A stretch of DNA of 6,074 nucleotides from Bacteroidota bacterium (GTDB lineage Bacteria; Bacteroidota; Ignavibacteria; SZUA-365; JAADGX01), in the NCBI GenBank assembly GCA_024276335.1, contig JAJRXL010000231.1:1-6074 (forward strand), read 5' to 3'. Below, piece after piece: positions 1 through 5,631 of this stretch. A program made the translations under genes and the position numbers. Positions within the stretch are counted from its first letter, which is position 1, and each line of letters opens with the position of its first letter. The notes beneath the pieces were generated by a model. It saw nothing but the letters and a program-made list of their open reading frames with translations, had not been told where the DNA came from and searched no databases.

Positions 1-129
1 AGACATATGTATTCACAAGGCCCGTTTCAGGCGAAATTGAACGTCTCCGGCATACCGGACGGGAATTACTACATATTGGTGAAAACCAGAGAGGCGTGTG
101 TCGCGCAACCGGTCGTGATACTTGAATGA
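1..129 (+). CDS. C-terminal end of a T9SS-exported protein (5' end outside window)
   Basis: Frame 1 is open from the window edge and ends in TGA at 127-129, giving 42 residues. The stretch FQAKLNVSGIPDGNYYILVK has the pattern that closes a type IX secretion C-terminal sorting domain: a beta strand, then 'l-n-V-S-G-l-p-x-G-x-Y-y-i-x-V', then a last strand (here PVVILE) at the stop. In this family the tail directs an outer-membrane translocated protein to the T9SS sortase, and the cargo domain lies upstream, outside the window, so the protein's function cannot be told. The final residues lack the usual basic 'G-x-x-x-x-k-k-i-v-l' spacing and include a Cys, so the tail is somewhat diverged. The gene converges on the second T9SS-tail gene at 272-910. 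Confidence is moderate because only 42 residues are visible. Confidence 0.65.
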   Translation, partial: RHMYSQGPFQAKLNVSGIPDGNYYILVKTREACVAQPVVILE

Positions 130-182
130 AAATCGCCGTATTTCATAAGACCACGAGCTACGAGCCAAACACATCCAAAAAC

Positions 183-233
183 AAAAAAAACTCCCGCTCT
201 CCGTGTCTCCCGGTCCCCCTGTCTCCCGCTCCC
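183..233 (-). terminator. G-quadruplex motif followed by U8: candidate non-canonical terminator
   Basis: On the minus strand, G runs at 233-231, 227-225, 219-215 and 211-209 are separated by loops AGC, AGACA and ACC. This satisfies the standard G3+N1-7 quadruplex pattern. After another G-rich stretch the transcript enters U8 (190-183), then G, then U5 (181-177). It lies 39-89 nt after the stop of the minus-strand T9SS-tail gene, where a 3' end would be expected, and no ordinary hairpin terminator is visible. A terminator role is inference; an intergenic repeat by chance is the alternative. Confidence 0.3.
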
Positions 234-270
234 TACAAGAAGCGCACCTACGCTCATACGCATATACGCA
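191..270 (-). repeat. Degenerate 8-nt-period tandem repeat
   Basis: Read on the minus strand from 270 down to 191, the sequence falls into ten 8-nt blocks with no offset. They are TGCGTATA, TGCGTATG, AGCGTAGG, TGCGCTTC, TTGTAGGG, AGCGGGAG, ACAGGGGG, ACCGGGAG, ACACGGAG and AGCGGGAG. The last five are clearly related (consensus roughly A-S-M-G-G-G-A-G). The first five keep the phase and a GCG core but have decayed. The block ends exactly where a run of eight T begins (190-183). The periodicity is seen directly; a tandem-duplication origin is inference. Confidence 0.5.
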
Positions 271-271
271 C

Positions 272-910
272 TTACCTTACCAACACCATCTTCCTGAAAG
301 CGCTTTTCTTCCCCACCTCAAGCCGACAAATGTAGAGCCCGGGATCCAGGTTTTGTGTATTGAATCGTATCGTATGAGCGCCGTTCTCGTACTTCCTTCC
401 GGTAAGTGTCGCAACTTCTCTCCCGAACATATCCAGGATTCTTATCGTCACGTTGGAAGGAGCTTCAAGAGAAAAGCTGATGTTGGTCGAGGAGGCGAAT
501 GGATTGGGATATACCTGATCAAGAGTGAACTTTACCAGCACGGGCAATATCGGAACATTATTGATAGGAAGGTAAATATTAACCTTCCATTGCTCGCTGG
601 ACCTGGTGACGTACAAGCCATTCGTGGCCTCCACGTGCCACAGAAATTTTGAATAGTTCACACGATAATAGCCCGCTATATACCGCATTCCCGTAAGTTG
701 ATCCGCGGTCATGGTCAGCCTGTTTTCTCGACCGGCGTCATTTGAGGCGAACGAAACGATGGGTGACCCCTCGGGATTGCTGAACACGACCTTGTACGTA
801 ACCGAGTCGGTGAAATATTCTTCTCCAATTTTCACGTTCATAAACGGGTCCGGCGGCAGAGGTTTCTCCCAGGAAAATTCAAACACTCTTAATGGACAAT
901 ATGGTTTCAC
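272..910 (-). CDS. Fibronectin-like domain plus T9SS type A sorting tail, probably 5'-truncated
   Basis: From the GTG at 908-910 this encodes 212 residues ending in TAA. Residues 1 to about 115 look like a beta-sandwich (Ig/FN3-like) domain, with F-x-W near 12-14 and FLWHVEATNG at 89-98. Residues 128-212 are a textbook T9SS sorting tail: YPNPF at 134-138, LDMFGREVATL at 159-169, LDPGLYICRL at 188-197, and a basic end KKSAFRKMVLVR. T9SS cargo also needs an N-terminal Sec signal peptide, and none is present. The frame stays open upstream of the GTG to 955, reading IRLIKPANGEVV, which looks like the true first strand of the domain, and then meets two consecutive TGA codons at 956-961. The GTG is therefore a nominal start. 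The best reading is a gene that lost its 5' part, or one with an upstream frameshift. The tail assignment is near certain; whether the gene works is doubtful. Confidence 0.7.
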   Translation of the reverse strand: MKPYCPLRVFEFSWEKPLPPDPFMNVKIGEEYFTDSVTYKVVFSNPEGSPIVSFASNDAGRENRLTMTADQLTGMRYIAGYYRVNYSKFLWHVEATNGLYVTRSSEQWKVNIYLPINNVPILPVLVKFTLDQVYPNPFASSTNISFSLEAPSNVTIRILDMFGREVATLTGRKYENGAHTIRFNTQNLDPGLYICRLEVGKKSAFRKMVLVR

Positions 911-1220
911 TACCTCCCCATTCGCAGGCTTGATCAGTCTGATTTGAAAAGTTCGTCATCATTTTTTTATTCACAGCGGAAAAAACGGTTTTTTCTCCAG
1001 TATTTAGATGTTATTTTTTTACAACACGTCTTATTTTAATCACGTTATACGACTTTAACCGCGCTTCGAATATAATAATCCAAAGGTAAAATTCGAATTA
1101 TCAAAAAGAAAATATTAAGCCAAATGATAATATTGTATTTCTCCTGTTGATGGATCGTCGAAATGGTGACATGCTTCCAGAAGAGTATCATTTTCAAATT
1201 TGAAATTTGAAATTCCAAAA
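911..1220. other. AT-rich spacer, no convincing gene
   Basis: Positions 911-955 continue the T9SS-tail reading frame upstream of its nominal GTG. From 956 to 1220 the sequence is strikingly AT-rich compared with the GC-rich genes. It holds two TGA codons (956-961), a 7-bp A/T hairpin (GAAAAAA/TTTTTTC, 979-995, loop CGG) and a palindrome (1192-1205) just after the mqnA-like stop. A weak sigma70-like pair also occurs on the minus strand: TTGATA at 1104-1099, an 18-nt spacer, then GATTAT at 1080-1075. None of these is strong enough for a separate regulatory call. No strong terminator for the ribosomal cluster is visible here. Confidence 0.5.
1195..1214. repeat. TTGAAA-type AT repeat, copy 1
   Basis: The motif CAAATTTGAAATTTGAAATT lies 6 nt beyond the stop of the mqnA-like gene. 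Its core TTGAAATTTGAA (1200-1211) recurs exactly at 4145-4156, in the same orientation, in the ffh-rpsP gap. Positions 1192-1205 form a 14-bp perfect palindrome. It may belong to a dispersed intergenic repeat; two copies in one window are suggestive only. Confidence 0.4.
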
Positions 1221-1985
1221 TCACCCTTCCCAGAACCGCAGCTCCGGTACGTCACGGTGCAGGCCGTAGTAGAAGAGCATGCGAAACACGGCTTCCACGC
1301 CGTCTTTCGCCTCGTCATCGAACCGGTAGGACAGGGCGTCCGTTGCTTCAACGGGTAATCCCTTTTCCTTGAGGAGGTCGTTCAGCGCTTGCGTGTCCGG
1401 TTCGAGGCCGGTAACCAGGTCAACCAAATCCGTATTCACCCGGTGTTCCCACCCCGCCCACACCGCTTCCACGAACGGCAAATCGGTGAATCCGATCCAG
1501 TCTTCAACCAGGTCAAGCGCCGACCGGTGTGTTTCCAGGCTCTGCAACGCTTTCTCGCCCGCTACAAGCACCGCGTCCGTTCTCTCCAGCGCCGCGTCGA
1601 TGCCGCTCTCCGTCGGAATGTAGTGCGGGGTAAAACCGTAGCTCTCCCGGAGAATGATTTCCGCCAGCAGGCGTTCCCATTCCCGCTCCCGGTGATAGGC
1701 CACGGTGGAAATGTCGTAGAGATTCTGCTTGAATACCAGCCGTATCCACCCGGCCCCCGCCCGGTGCACGACCGCCCGCCCGGGGAACAGCACGATCTCC
1801 GGCTGTCGCTTGGCATAGGCCAGCGGAGAACCGAGAGCCGCGTCGCCCTGGATTTCCGCCAGCATCCAATCCACCTGGGTCTTGCGGTCGAAGACGATGT
1901 CCGAACCGGCTTCAGACAGGCGACGCTCCAGCCCGTACAACAGGGGGAGCGTCGTGAGTGATTCGTAGGCGAAAATACGGGGCAC
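1221..1985 (-). CDS. MqnA/MqnD-family protein (chorismate dehydratase-like), diverged
   Basis: The product is 254 residues with a GTG start at 1985-1983 and a TGA stop, the usual size for MqnA. Family landmarks are visible in order: LTTLPLLYGL at 10-19, where MqnA has YLNTKPL; GDAALGSPLAY at 47-57; ILRESYGFTP at 111-120; DAVLVAGEKAL at 137-147; DLVEDWIGFTDLPFVEAVW at 158-176, the most diagnostic block; and YRFDDEAKDGV at 220-230. The family is a soluble periplasmic-binding-protein fold. MqnA makes 3-enolpyruvyl-benzoate from chorismate, the first step of the futalosine route to menaquinone. Here the conserved Asn of YLNT is Thr, the Ser of the SVxLF strand is replaced (WIRLVF, 80-85), and the Ser-rich block after the next strand is AYHREREWE. 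Fold membership is well supported, but dehydratase activity is not. The start fits because strand 1 begins within four residues. Only one sense codon separates it from the rplS stop, so co-expression is very likely. Confidence 0.75.
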   Translation of the reverse strand: MPRIFAYESLTTLPLLYGLERRLSEAGSDIVFDRKTQVDWMLAEIQGDAALGSPLAYAKRQPEIVLFPGRAVVHRAGAGWIRLVFKQNLYDISTVAYHREREWERLLAEIILRESYGFTPHYIPTESGIDAALERTDAVLVAGEKALQSLETHRSALDLVEDWIGFTDLPFVEAVWAGWEHRVNTDLVDLVTGLEPDTQALNDLLKEKGLPVEATDALSYRFDDEAKDGVEAVFRMLFYYGLHRDVPELRFWEG

Positions 1986-1988
1986 GGA

Positions 1989-2327
1989 TCAGGTCGTCTT
2001 TTGGCGAACGGCCTTGGCGGCCAGGCCGCGCAAGTAGAACAGCTTTGCCCGGCGCACCTTCCCCTCGCGCACGACCTGGATCTTGGCGATCCGCGGCGAA
2101 TGGTAGGGAAAGATTCGCTCCACGCCCACCCCGTGGGAAATCTTGCGCACGGTGAAGGTCTTCTTCAGCCCTTCTCCCCGGATGGAAAGAACGGTGCCCT
2201 CGAACTGCTGGATGCGCTCCTTTTCTCCCTCGATCACGCGCACGTGCACCCGGATGACGTCGCCGGGGCGGAAATGCGGAAGGTCGCTGCGCATCTGGGA
2301 AGCTTCGATAAGTGAAATCTGGTTCAT
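1989..2327 (-). CDS. rplS: 50S ribosomal protein L19
   Basis: The product is 112 residues from ATG to TGA, close to the usual L19 length. Diagnostic blocks are DLPHFRPGDVIRVHVRVIEG (15-34), the RIQQFEGTVLSIRGEG segment, FTVRKISHGVGVERIFPYHS (58-77) and the basic end GKVRRAKLFYLRGLAAKAVR. L19 sits at the 30S-50S interface of the large subunit and contributes to an intersubunit bridge. The start is fixed by a strong Shine-Dalgarno AAGGAG (2340-2335), 7 nt before the ATG. The gene lies 58 nt after trmD in the usual trmD-rplS order. Nothing is missing or unusual in the protein. Confidence 0.97.
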   Translation of the reverse strand: MNQISLIEASQMRSDLPHFRPGDVIRVHVRVIEGEKERIQQFEGTVLSIRGEGLKKTFTVRKISHGVGVERIFPYHSPRIAKIQVVREGKVRRAKLFYLRGLAAKAVRQKTT

Positions 2328-2334
2328 GATCCTG

Positions 2335-2340
2335 CTCCTT
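2335..2340 (-). promoter_or_regulatory. Strong Shine-Dalgarno of rplS
   Basis: AAGGAG lies 7 nt upstream of the rplS ATG within the 58-nt trmD-rplS gap. It is one of two near-consensus SD sites in the cluster, both in front of ribosomal protein genes. Confidence 0.7.
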
Positions 2341-2385
2341 GTCTTTCTATGAAATTACGCTGTATTCATTTCTCTAAATCGTTGG

Positions 2386-3063
2386 TTACCGGGCCAGGAG
2401 GTCCGGGCGGCGCTCCCGCGTTCGCTTCTCCGCCTCGGCCATCCGCCACGCCTCGATCTTCCGGTGATCGCCGGACAGAAGCACTTCGGGCACTTTCATG
2501 CCCCGGTACTCCGGCGGGCGCGTGTAGTACGGGCAGTCGAGCAATCCATCCTGGAACGAGTCGGTCAAGAGCGATTCTCCGTCGCCGACCACGCCGGGGA
2601 GCAAGCGCACCACGGCGTCCGTTATGACCGCCGCCGCCAGTTCCCCCCCCGTCAGCACGTAATCACCGATGGAGATTTCGAGGGTTACGAGGGCCTGCCG
2701 GATGCGCTCGTCCACCCCCTTGTAATGCCCGCAGAGGATGAGAAGGTTGTCTTTCAGGGAAAGGCCGTTGGCGAGTTCCTGGTTGAACACCTTCCCCGCC
2801 GGCGTGGTCAGGATGATCTCGTCGTACGTGCGTTCCGCTTGCAGGCGCTCGACGCACTCGAACACCGGCTCCGGCTTGAGAATCATTCCCGCTCCTCCAC
2901 CGTACGGCGTATCGTCGATGGTGCGGTGACGATCGCGCGTGTAGTCGCGGAGATCGTGCACCACGATGTCCACCGCGCCACTCGTGCGGGCGCGGGCAAT
3001 CATGCTCTCGCCCAGGGGACTCTCCAGGAGCCCCGGAAATCCGGTTACGATATCGATTCTCAT
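2386..3063 (-). CDS. trmD: tRNA (guanine-37-N1)-methyltransferase
   Basis: The product is 225 residues. TrmD is a SPOUT-class methyltransferase that uses S-adenosylmethionine to methylate N1 of G37 in tRNAs reading CNN/CGG-type codons, preventing +1 frameshifts; it works as a dimer in the cytoplasm. Visible blocks are the N-terminal start MRIDIVTGFP, DDTPYGGGAGM (50-60), CGHYKGVDER (111-120) and SIGDYVLTGGELA (131-143) of the trefoil-knot SAM site, the catalytic-type Asp in LTDSF (D168), and VPEVLLSGDH (191-200). His in CGHYKG, in place of the common Arg, is typical of Bacteroidota-type TrmD. The ATG overlaps the rimM stop as ATGA, so translation is probably coupled; a weak GAGG lies 4 nt before the start. 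A run of eight G occurs on the coding strand at 2650-2643, within the LTGGEL codons. Confidence 0.97.
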   Translation of the reverse strand: MRIDIVTGFPGLLESPLGESMIARARTSGAVDIVVHDLRDYTRDRHRTIDDTPYGGGAGMILKPEPVFECVERLQAERTYDEIILTTPAGKVFNQELANGLSLKDNLLILCGHYKGVDERIRQALVTLEISIGDYVLTGGELAAAVITDAVVRLLPGVVGDGESLLTDSFQDGLLDCPYYTRPPEYRGMKVPEVLLSGDHRKIEAWRMAEAEKRTRERRPDLLAR

Positions 3064-3587
3064 TCTTCCTCGTCAAACAATCCCGGCATTTCCCGGACGG
3101 TAACGCGCCTCTTTTCCGTGTCAACGGACAGGATGAACTCCGGCACGGCGGGAATGAGCACCTCCCGGTCTCCGACTTCCACGACGTACACGTTGTGTGC
3201 AGGCAGGGCCAGCACGTCGGTCAGGGTTCCCGAGAACCGCCCGCCGTCGGTGCGGACTTCCATGCCGATGAGCTCGTGAATGTAGTGCTTGCCTTCGGGC
3301 GCGGGAAGCATCTGGTCGTCCTCGATGAACAACGTCTGTCCTTTCAGCGCCTCCGCCGCATCGCGGTCGGATACTTCCGCAAACGTGAGCAGCGCAAGCG
3401 CGCCCTGGTTCCGCGCGGAGAGGATTTTCAGTTTGCGGGGAGTGTTCTCGCCGTTGAGCACGTACACGTGGTCGAGCATCCCGAAGCGGTCCGATCGATC
3501 ACTGAAGACCTGGACCTTGACCTCGCCCCGGATGCCGTGCGGGCGCAAGACACGACCGATCTGACACAGCTCTTGTTCTTCCTTCAT
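3060..3587 (-). CDS. rimM: Ribosome maturation factor RimM
   Basis: The product is 175 residues, the normal RimM length. RimM binds S19 and assists late maturation of the 30S head near the 16S rRNA 3' domain. The N-terminal RimM beta-barrel carries the hallmark GRVLRPHGIRGEVKV (11-25). The C-terminal PRC-barrel begins near HYIHELIGMEV and contains LPAHNVYVVE, EVLIPAVPEFI and the closing VREMPGL. The acidic tail FDEEE is short. The gene follows rpsP after 62 nt and overlaps trmD by 4 nt (ATGA). No clear Shine-Dalgarno precedes the ATG, so the start rests on family length and the position of the GRV block. Confidence 0.96.
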   Translation of the reverse strand: MKEEQELCQIGRVLRPHGIRGEVKVQVFSDRSDRFGMLDHVYVLNGENTPRKLKILSARNQGALALLTFAEVSDRDAAEALKGQTLFIEDDQMLPAPEGKHYIHELIGMEVRTDGGRFSGTLTDVLALPAHNVYVVEVGDREVLIPAVPEFILSVDTEKRRVTVREMPGLFDEEE

Positions 3588-3649
3588 GCGGTATCCGGAA
3601 CGTAACGTTTGACAATGACGGGTTTCCGACGGTGCAACGAGCGACGCGC

Positions 3650-4126
3650 TCAGGCGGACTCGTTCGCCGTTTCAGGTTCGGCGGTTTCGGCAGCGGCTTC
3701 AGGAGCCTCGGACGCAGCTTCGGCTTCGGCGGAATCCTGCTTGGCGGCTTCGGCTTTTTTCCGCTCCTTGCGCAACTGCTTCTTGTTAACCTTCGAGACA
3801 AGAGACTCTTCCTTCTGCTGCTTCCATTCGGTCAGCAACTGCCGGATCTCTTCCTCGGACTTGCCCTTGCGCTCGAGGTGCAGACGATACAGCACGCCTG
3901 CCTGGCTCAGCAGGTCGCGCACGGTATCCGTGGGCTTCGCGCCGACCTTCAGCCAATACAACGCGCGCTCTTCGTCCACGACCAGCGTGCGGGGATTGGT
4001 CAGGGGGTTGTAATGCCCGATCGCTTCGATGAACTTGCCGTCGCGGGGGGCGCGTACGTCTGCCGCGACGATCTTGTACATTGGAAGGTTCCTTCTGCCT
4101 CTGCGTTGCAATCTCAGTTTTACCAC
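3650..4126 (-). CDS. rpsP: 30S ribosomal protein S16 with long C-terminal extension
   Basis: The product is 158 residues, against about 80-90 in most bacteria. The core (1 to about 85) is canonical: VKLRLQRRGRRNLPMYKIVA, DVRAPRDGKFIEAIGHYNP and the RALYWLKVGAKPTDTV segment. From about residue 86 a Lys/Glu-rich charged stretch (KQQKEES...KKQLRKERKKAEAAKQ) is followed by an Ala/Glu-rich acidic end (132-158). This two-part extension is a known feature of S16 in Bacteroidota and relatives and is probably unstructured. The start is GTG (4126-4124), supported by GGAGG 7 nt upstream; no other start would preserve the conserved first strand. The gene lies 47 nt after ffh. S16 is a primary-assembly protein of the 30S body. 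Confidence 0.96.
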   Translation of the reverse strand: MVKLRLQRRGRRNLPMYKIVAADVRAPRDGKFIEAIGHYNPLTNPRTLVVDEERALYWLKVGAKPTDTVRDLLSQAGVLYRLHLERKGKSEEEIRQLLTEWKQQKEESLVSKVNKKQLRKERKKAEAAKQDSAEAEAASEAPEAAAETAEPETANESA

Positions 4127-4133
4127 GAATTAT

Positions 4134-4138
4134 CCTCC
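4134..4138 (-). promoter_or_regulatory. Shine-Dalgarno that decides the GTG start of rpsP
   Basis: GGAGG lies 7 nt upstream of GTG at 4126-4124, which makes the non-ATG start credible. Confidence 0.7.
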
Positions 4139-4144
4139 AAAAAA

Positions 4145-4156
4145 TTGAAATTTGAA
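4145..4156. repeat. TTGAAA-type AT repeat, copy 2
   Basis: TTGAAATTTGAA in the 47-nt ffh-rpsP gap is an exact, same-orientation match to 1200-1211. Both copies lie shortly after a stop codon in the cluster's direction of transcription. The match is only 12 nt and of low complexity. Confidence 0.35.
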
Positions 4157-4173
4157 TAGTCTTTCATTTCGAA

Positions 4174-5505
4174 TTAACCCAGACGCTGCGCGCGCATGTC
4201 CTGCATGAAGTTCTTCATGCCGCCCCGGGTTACGCGCTTCATCAGCTTCTTCATTTCATTGAATTGTTTCAACAGCCGGTTCACGTCCTGCACGGTGGTG
4301 CCGCTGCCCATGGCAATGCGACGGCGGCGGCTGGCATTGATGATGGCGGGAGTCTCCCGCTCTTCCGGGGTCATGGACTGGATGATGGCCTCGATGTGCT
4401 TGAAGGCGTCGTCGCTGACGTCCGCGCCCCGCATCGCCTTGCCCATGCCGGGAATCATCTCCAGCACCGACGAGAGCGGACCCATTTTCTTGATCTGCTG
4501 GATCTGGTTGTAGAAATCCTCCAGTGTAAATTGGTTCTTGCGCATCTTCCGCTCGAGCCGGAGGGCTTCTTCCTCGTCGATCTGCTCCTGGGCTTTTTCG
4601 ACCAACGTCACGATGTCGCCCATGCCCAGGATCCGGGAAGCGATGCGGTCGGGGTGGAAGGGCTCCAGCGCGTCGAGCTTCTCCCCGACGCCCGCGAACT
4701 TGATGGGCTTGTTCACCACCTGGCGAATGGACAGCGCCGCTCCTCCGCGGGTGTCGCCGTCCAGCTTGGTCAGCACGACGCCCTCGTAGTCGAGGCGATC
4801 GTGGAAGGCGCGGGCGGTGTTGACGGCGTCCTGCCCGGTCATGGCGTCGACGACGAACAGGGTCTCATCCGGCTTCACGGCCTTCTTGATGTTCTCCACC
4901 TCCCGCATCATTTCCTCGTCGATGGACAGGCGCCCTGCCGTGTCGATGATCACCGTGTCCGCCATCAACCGGCGCGCGGCGTCGATGGACTCGCGGGCGA
5001 TTTCCACCGGGTTTTTCTCGTCGCCGGAATAGACGGGCACGTTAAGTTCCCCGGCCAGGAGTTTGAGTTGGTCAATAGCGGCGGGGCGGTACACGTCGGC
5101 GGCGACGAGCATGGGCCGACGTCCCTTCGATTTCAAGTGGCGCGCAAGCTTGGCGCAAAAGGTGGTCTTGCCCGAGCCCTGCAACCCGGCCACGAGAACG
5201 ACCGCCGGTATCCGGTTGCCGAGGAGGAGGTCGCTTTGCTCGGAACCCATGAGAGCCATGAGCTCATCGTGCAGGATCTTGACCATCTGCTCGCCGGGCG
5301 AAACGCTTTTCACTACCGTTTCTCCCAGCGCCTTGGCCTTCACCGACTCGATGAATTCCTTCACCACGGCGAGATGGACGTCGGCGTCGAGCAATGCGCG
5401 CCGCACTTCACGCAAGGTATCGGAAACGTTTTCCTCCGTGATGCGATGCTGGCCGCGCAGCCGCTTCAGCGCGCCATCGAGCTTATCTGACAGATTTTCA
5501 AACAT
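4174..5505 (-). CDS. ffh: Signal recognition particle protein Ffh (SRP54)
   Basis: The product is 443 residues, the standard length. Ffh binds 4.5S/SRP RNA and signal sequences of nascent proteins, then docks with FtsY through GTP-dependent pairing. Order: N domain (1 to about 90); G domain with G1 GLQGSGKTT (107-115), the SRP-GTPase signature DVYRPAA (137-143), G3 DTAGR (188-192), G4 TKLDG (246-250) and the closing motif GVGEK (272-276); then a Met-rich M domain (about 295-434) with the RNA-binding SRRRRIAMGSGTTVQDV (392-408). All catalytic motifs are intact. The ATG at 5505-5503 precedes the canonical MFENLSDKL start; no good Shine-Dalgarno is visible. It is first in the cluster, with a 358-nt upstream gap, so the operon promoter probably lies there. 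Confidence 0.98.
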   Translation of the reverse strand: MFENLSDKLDGALKRLRGQHRITEENVSDTLREVRRALLDADVHLAVVKEFIESVKAKALGETVVKSVSPGEQMVKILHDELMALMGSEQSDLLLGNRIPAVVLVAGLQGSGKTTFCAKLARHLKSKGRRPMLVAADVYRPAAIDQLKLLAGELNVPVYSGDEKNPVEIARESIDAARRLMADTVIIDTAGRLSIDEEMMREVENIKKAVKPDETLFVVDAMTGQDAVNTARAFHDRLDYEGVVLTKLDGDTRGGAALSIRQVVNKPIKFAGVGEKLDALEPFHPDRIASRILGMGDIVTLVEKAQEQIDEEEALRLERKMRKNQFTLEDFYNQIQQIKKMGPLSSVLEMIPGMGKAMRGADVSDDAFKHIEAIIQSMTPEERETPAIINASRRRRIAMGSGTTVQDVNRLLKQFNEMKKLMKRVTRGGMKNFMQDMRAQRLG

Positions 5506-5550
5506 ACATAACCAATAAATTCATTCCATAGAATCAGGAATAAGCTTATA

Positions 5551-5579
5551 AATGTACAAAATCCGTGATGAATCTGCAA
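5551..5579 (-). promoter_or_regulatory. Possible sigma70-type promoter for the ffh cluster
   Basis: On the minus strand TTGCAG (5579-5574) is followed after 17 nt by TACATT (5556-5551), with TATAAG just after it. This lies about 46-75 nt before the ffh ATG, in an AT-rich patch downstream of two hairpins. The fit to TTGACA/TATAAT is modest (3/6 and 4/6), so the exact boxes are uncertain, although position and composition are plausible. Confidence 0.3.
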
Positions 5580-5631
5580 GAAAGGTGTGAGCGCATAGGA
5601 AAAGAATGCCCCCCAGAAAAACGAGGAGTAC

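Larger units (their letters stand above)
130..271. other. Convergent spacer with repeat; no gene seen
   Basis: This 142-nt spacer separates two convergent T9SS-tail genes. I see no coding pattern and no classical GC stem followed by a U-run for either gene. It holds an A-rich tract (177-190), a C-rich plus strand (191-234) and a CGCATA-like alternating section (251-271). The last two together form the 8-nt-period repeat described separately. Confidence 0.6.

Noticed and set aside
979..995. A/T-rich hairpin as terminator of the ribosomal cluster.
   Set aside because: The stem is only A-T apart from one G-C pair and it lies over 220 nt past the stop; too weak to call.
1045..1191. 48-codon minus-strand frame with a hydrophobic middle (begins MILFWKHV).
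   Set aside because: No Shine-Dalgarno, AT-rich spacer composition explains the Ile/Leu/Tyr content, and no family pattern is recognised.
3588..3649. Search for a KH-domain gene (khpA) between rpsP and rimM.
   Set aside because: Only 62 nt are available, holding a small 5-bp hairpin at the rpsP stop (3639-3651). Absence here is normal in many lineages.
4264..5490. 408-codon plus-strand open frame opposite ffh, and a similar 271-codon frame opposite trmD/rimM (2464-3279).
   Set aside because: These are antisense shadows of GC-rich genes; His/Gly/Val-rich translations show no domain, while the minus-strand genes are unambiguous.
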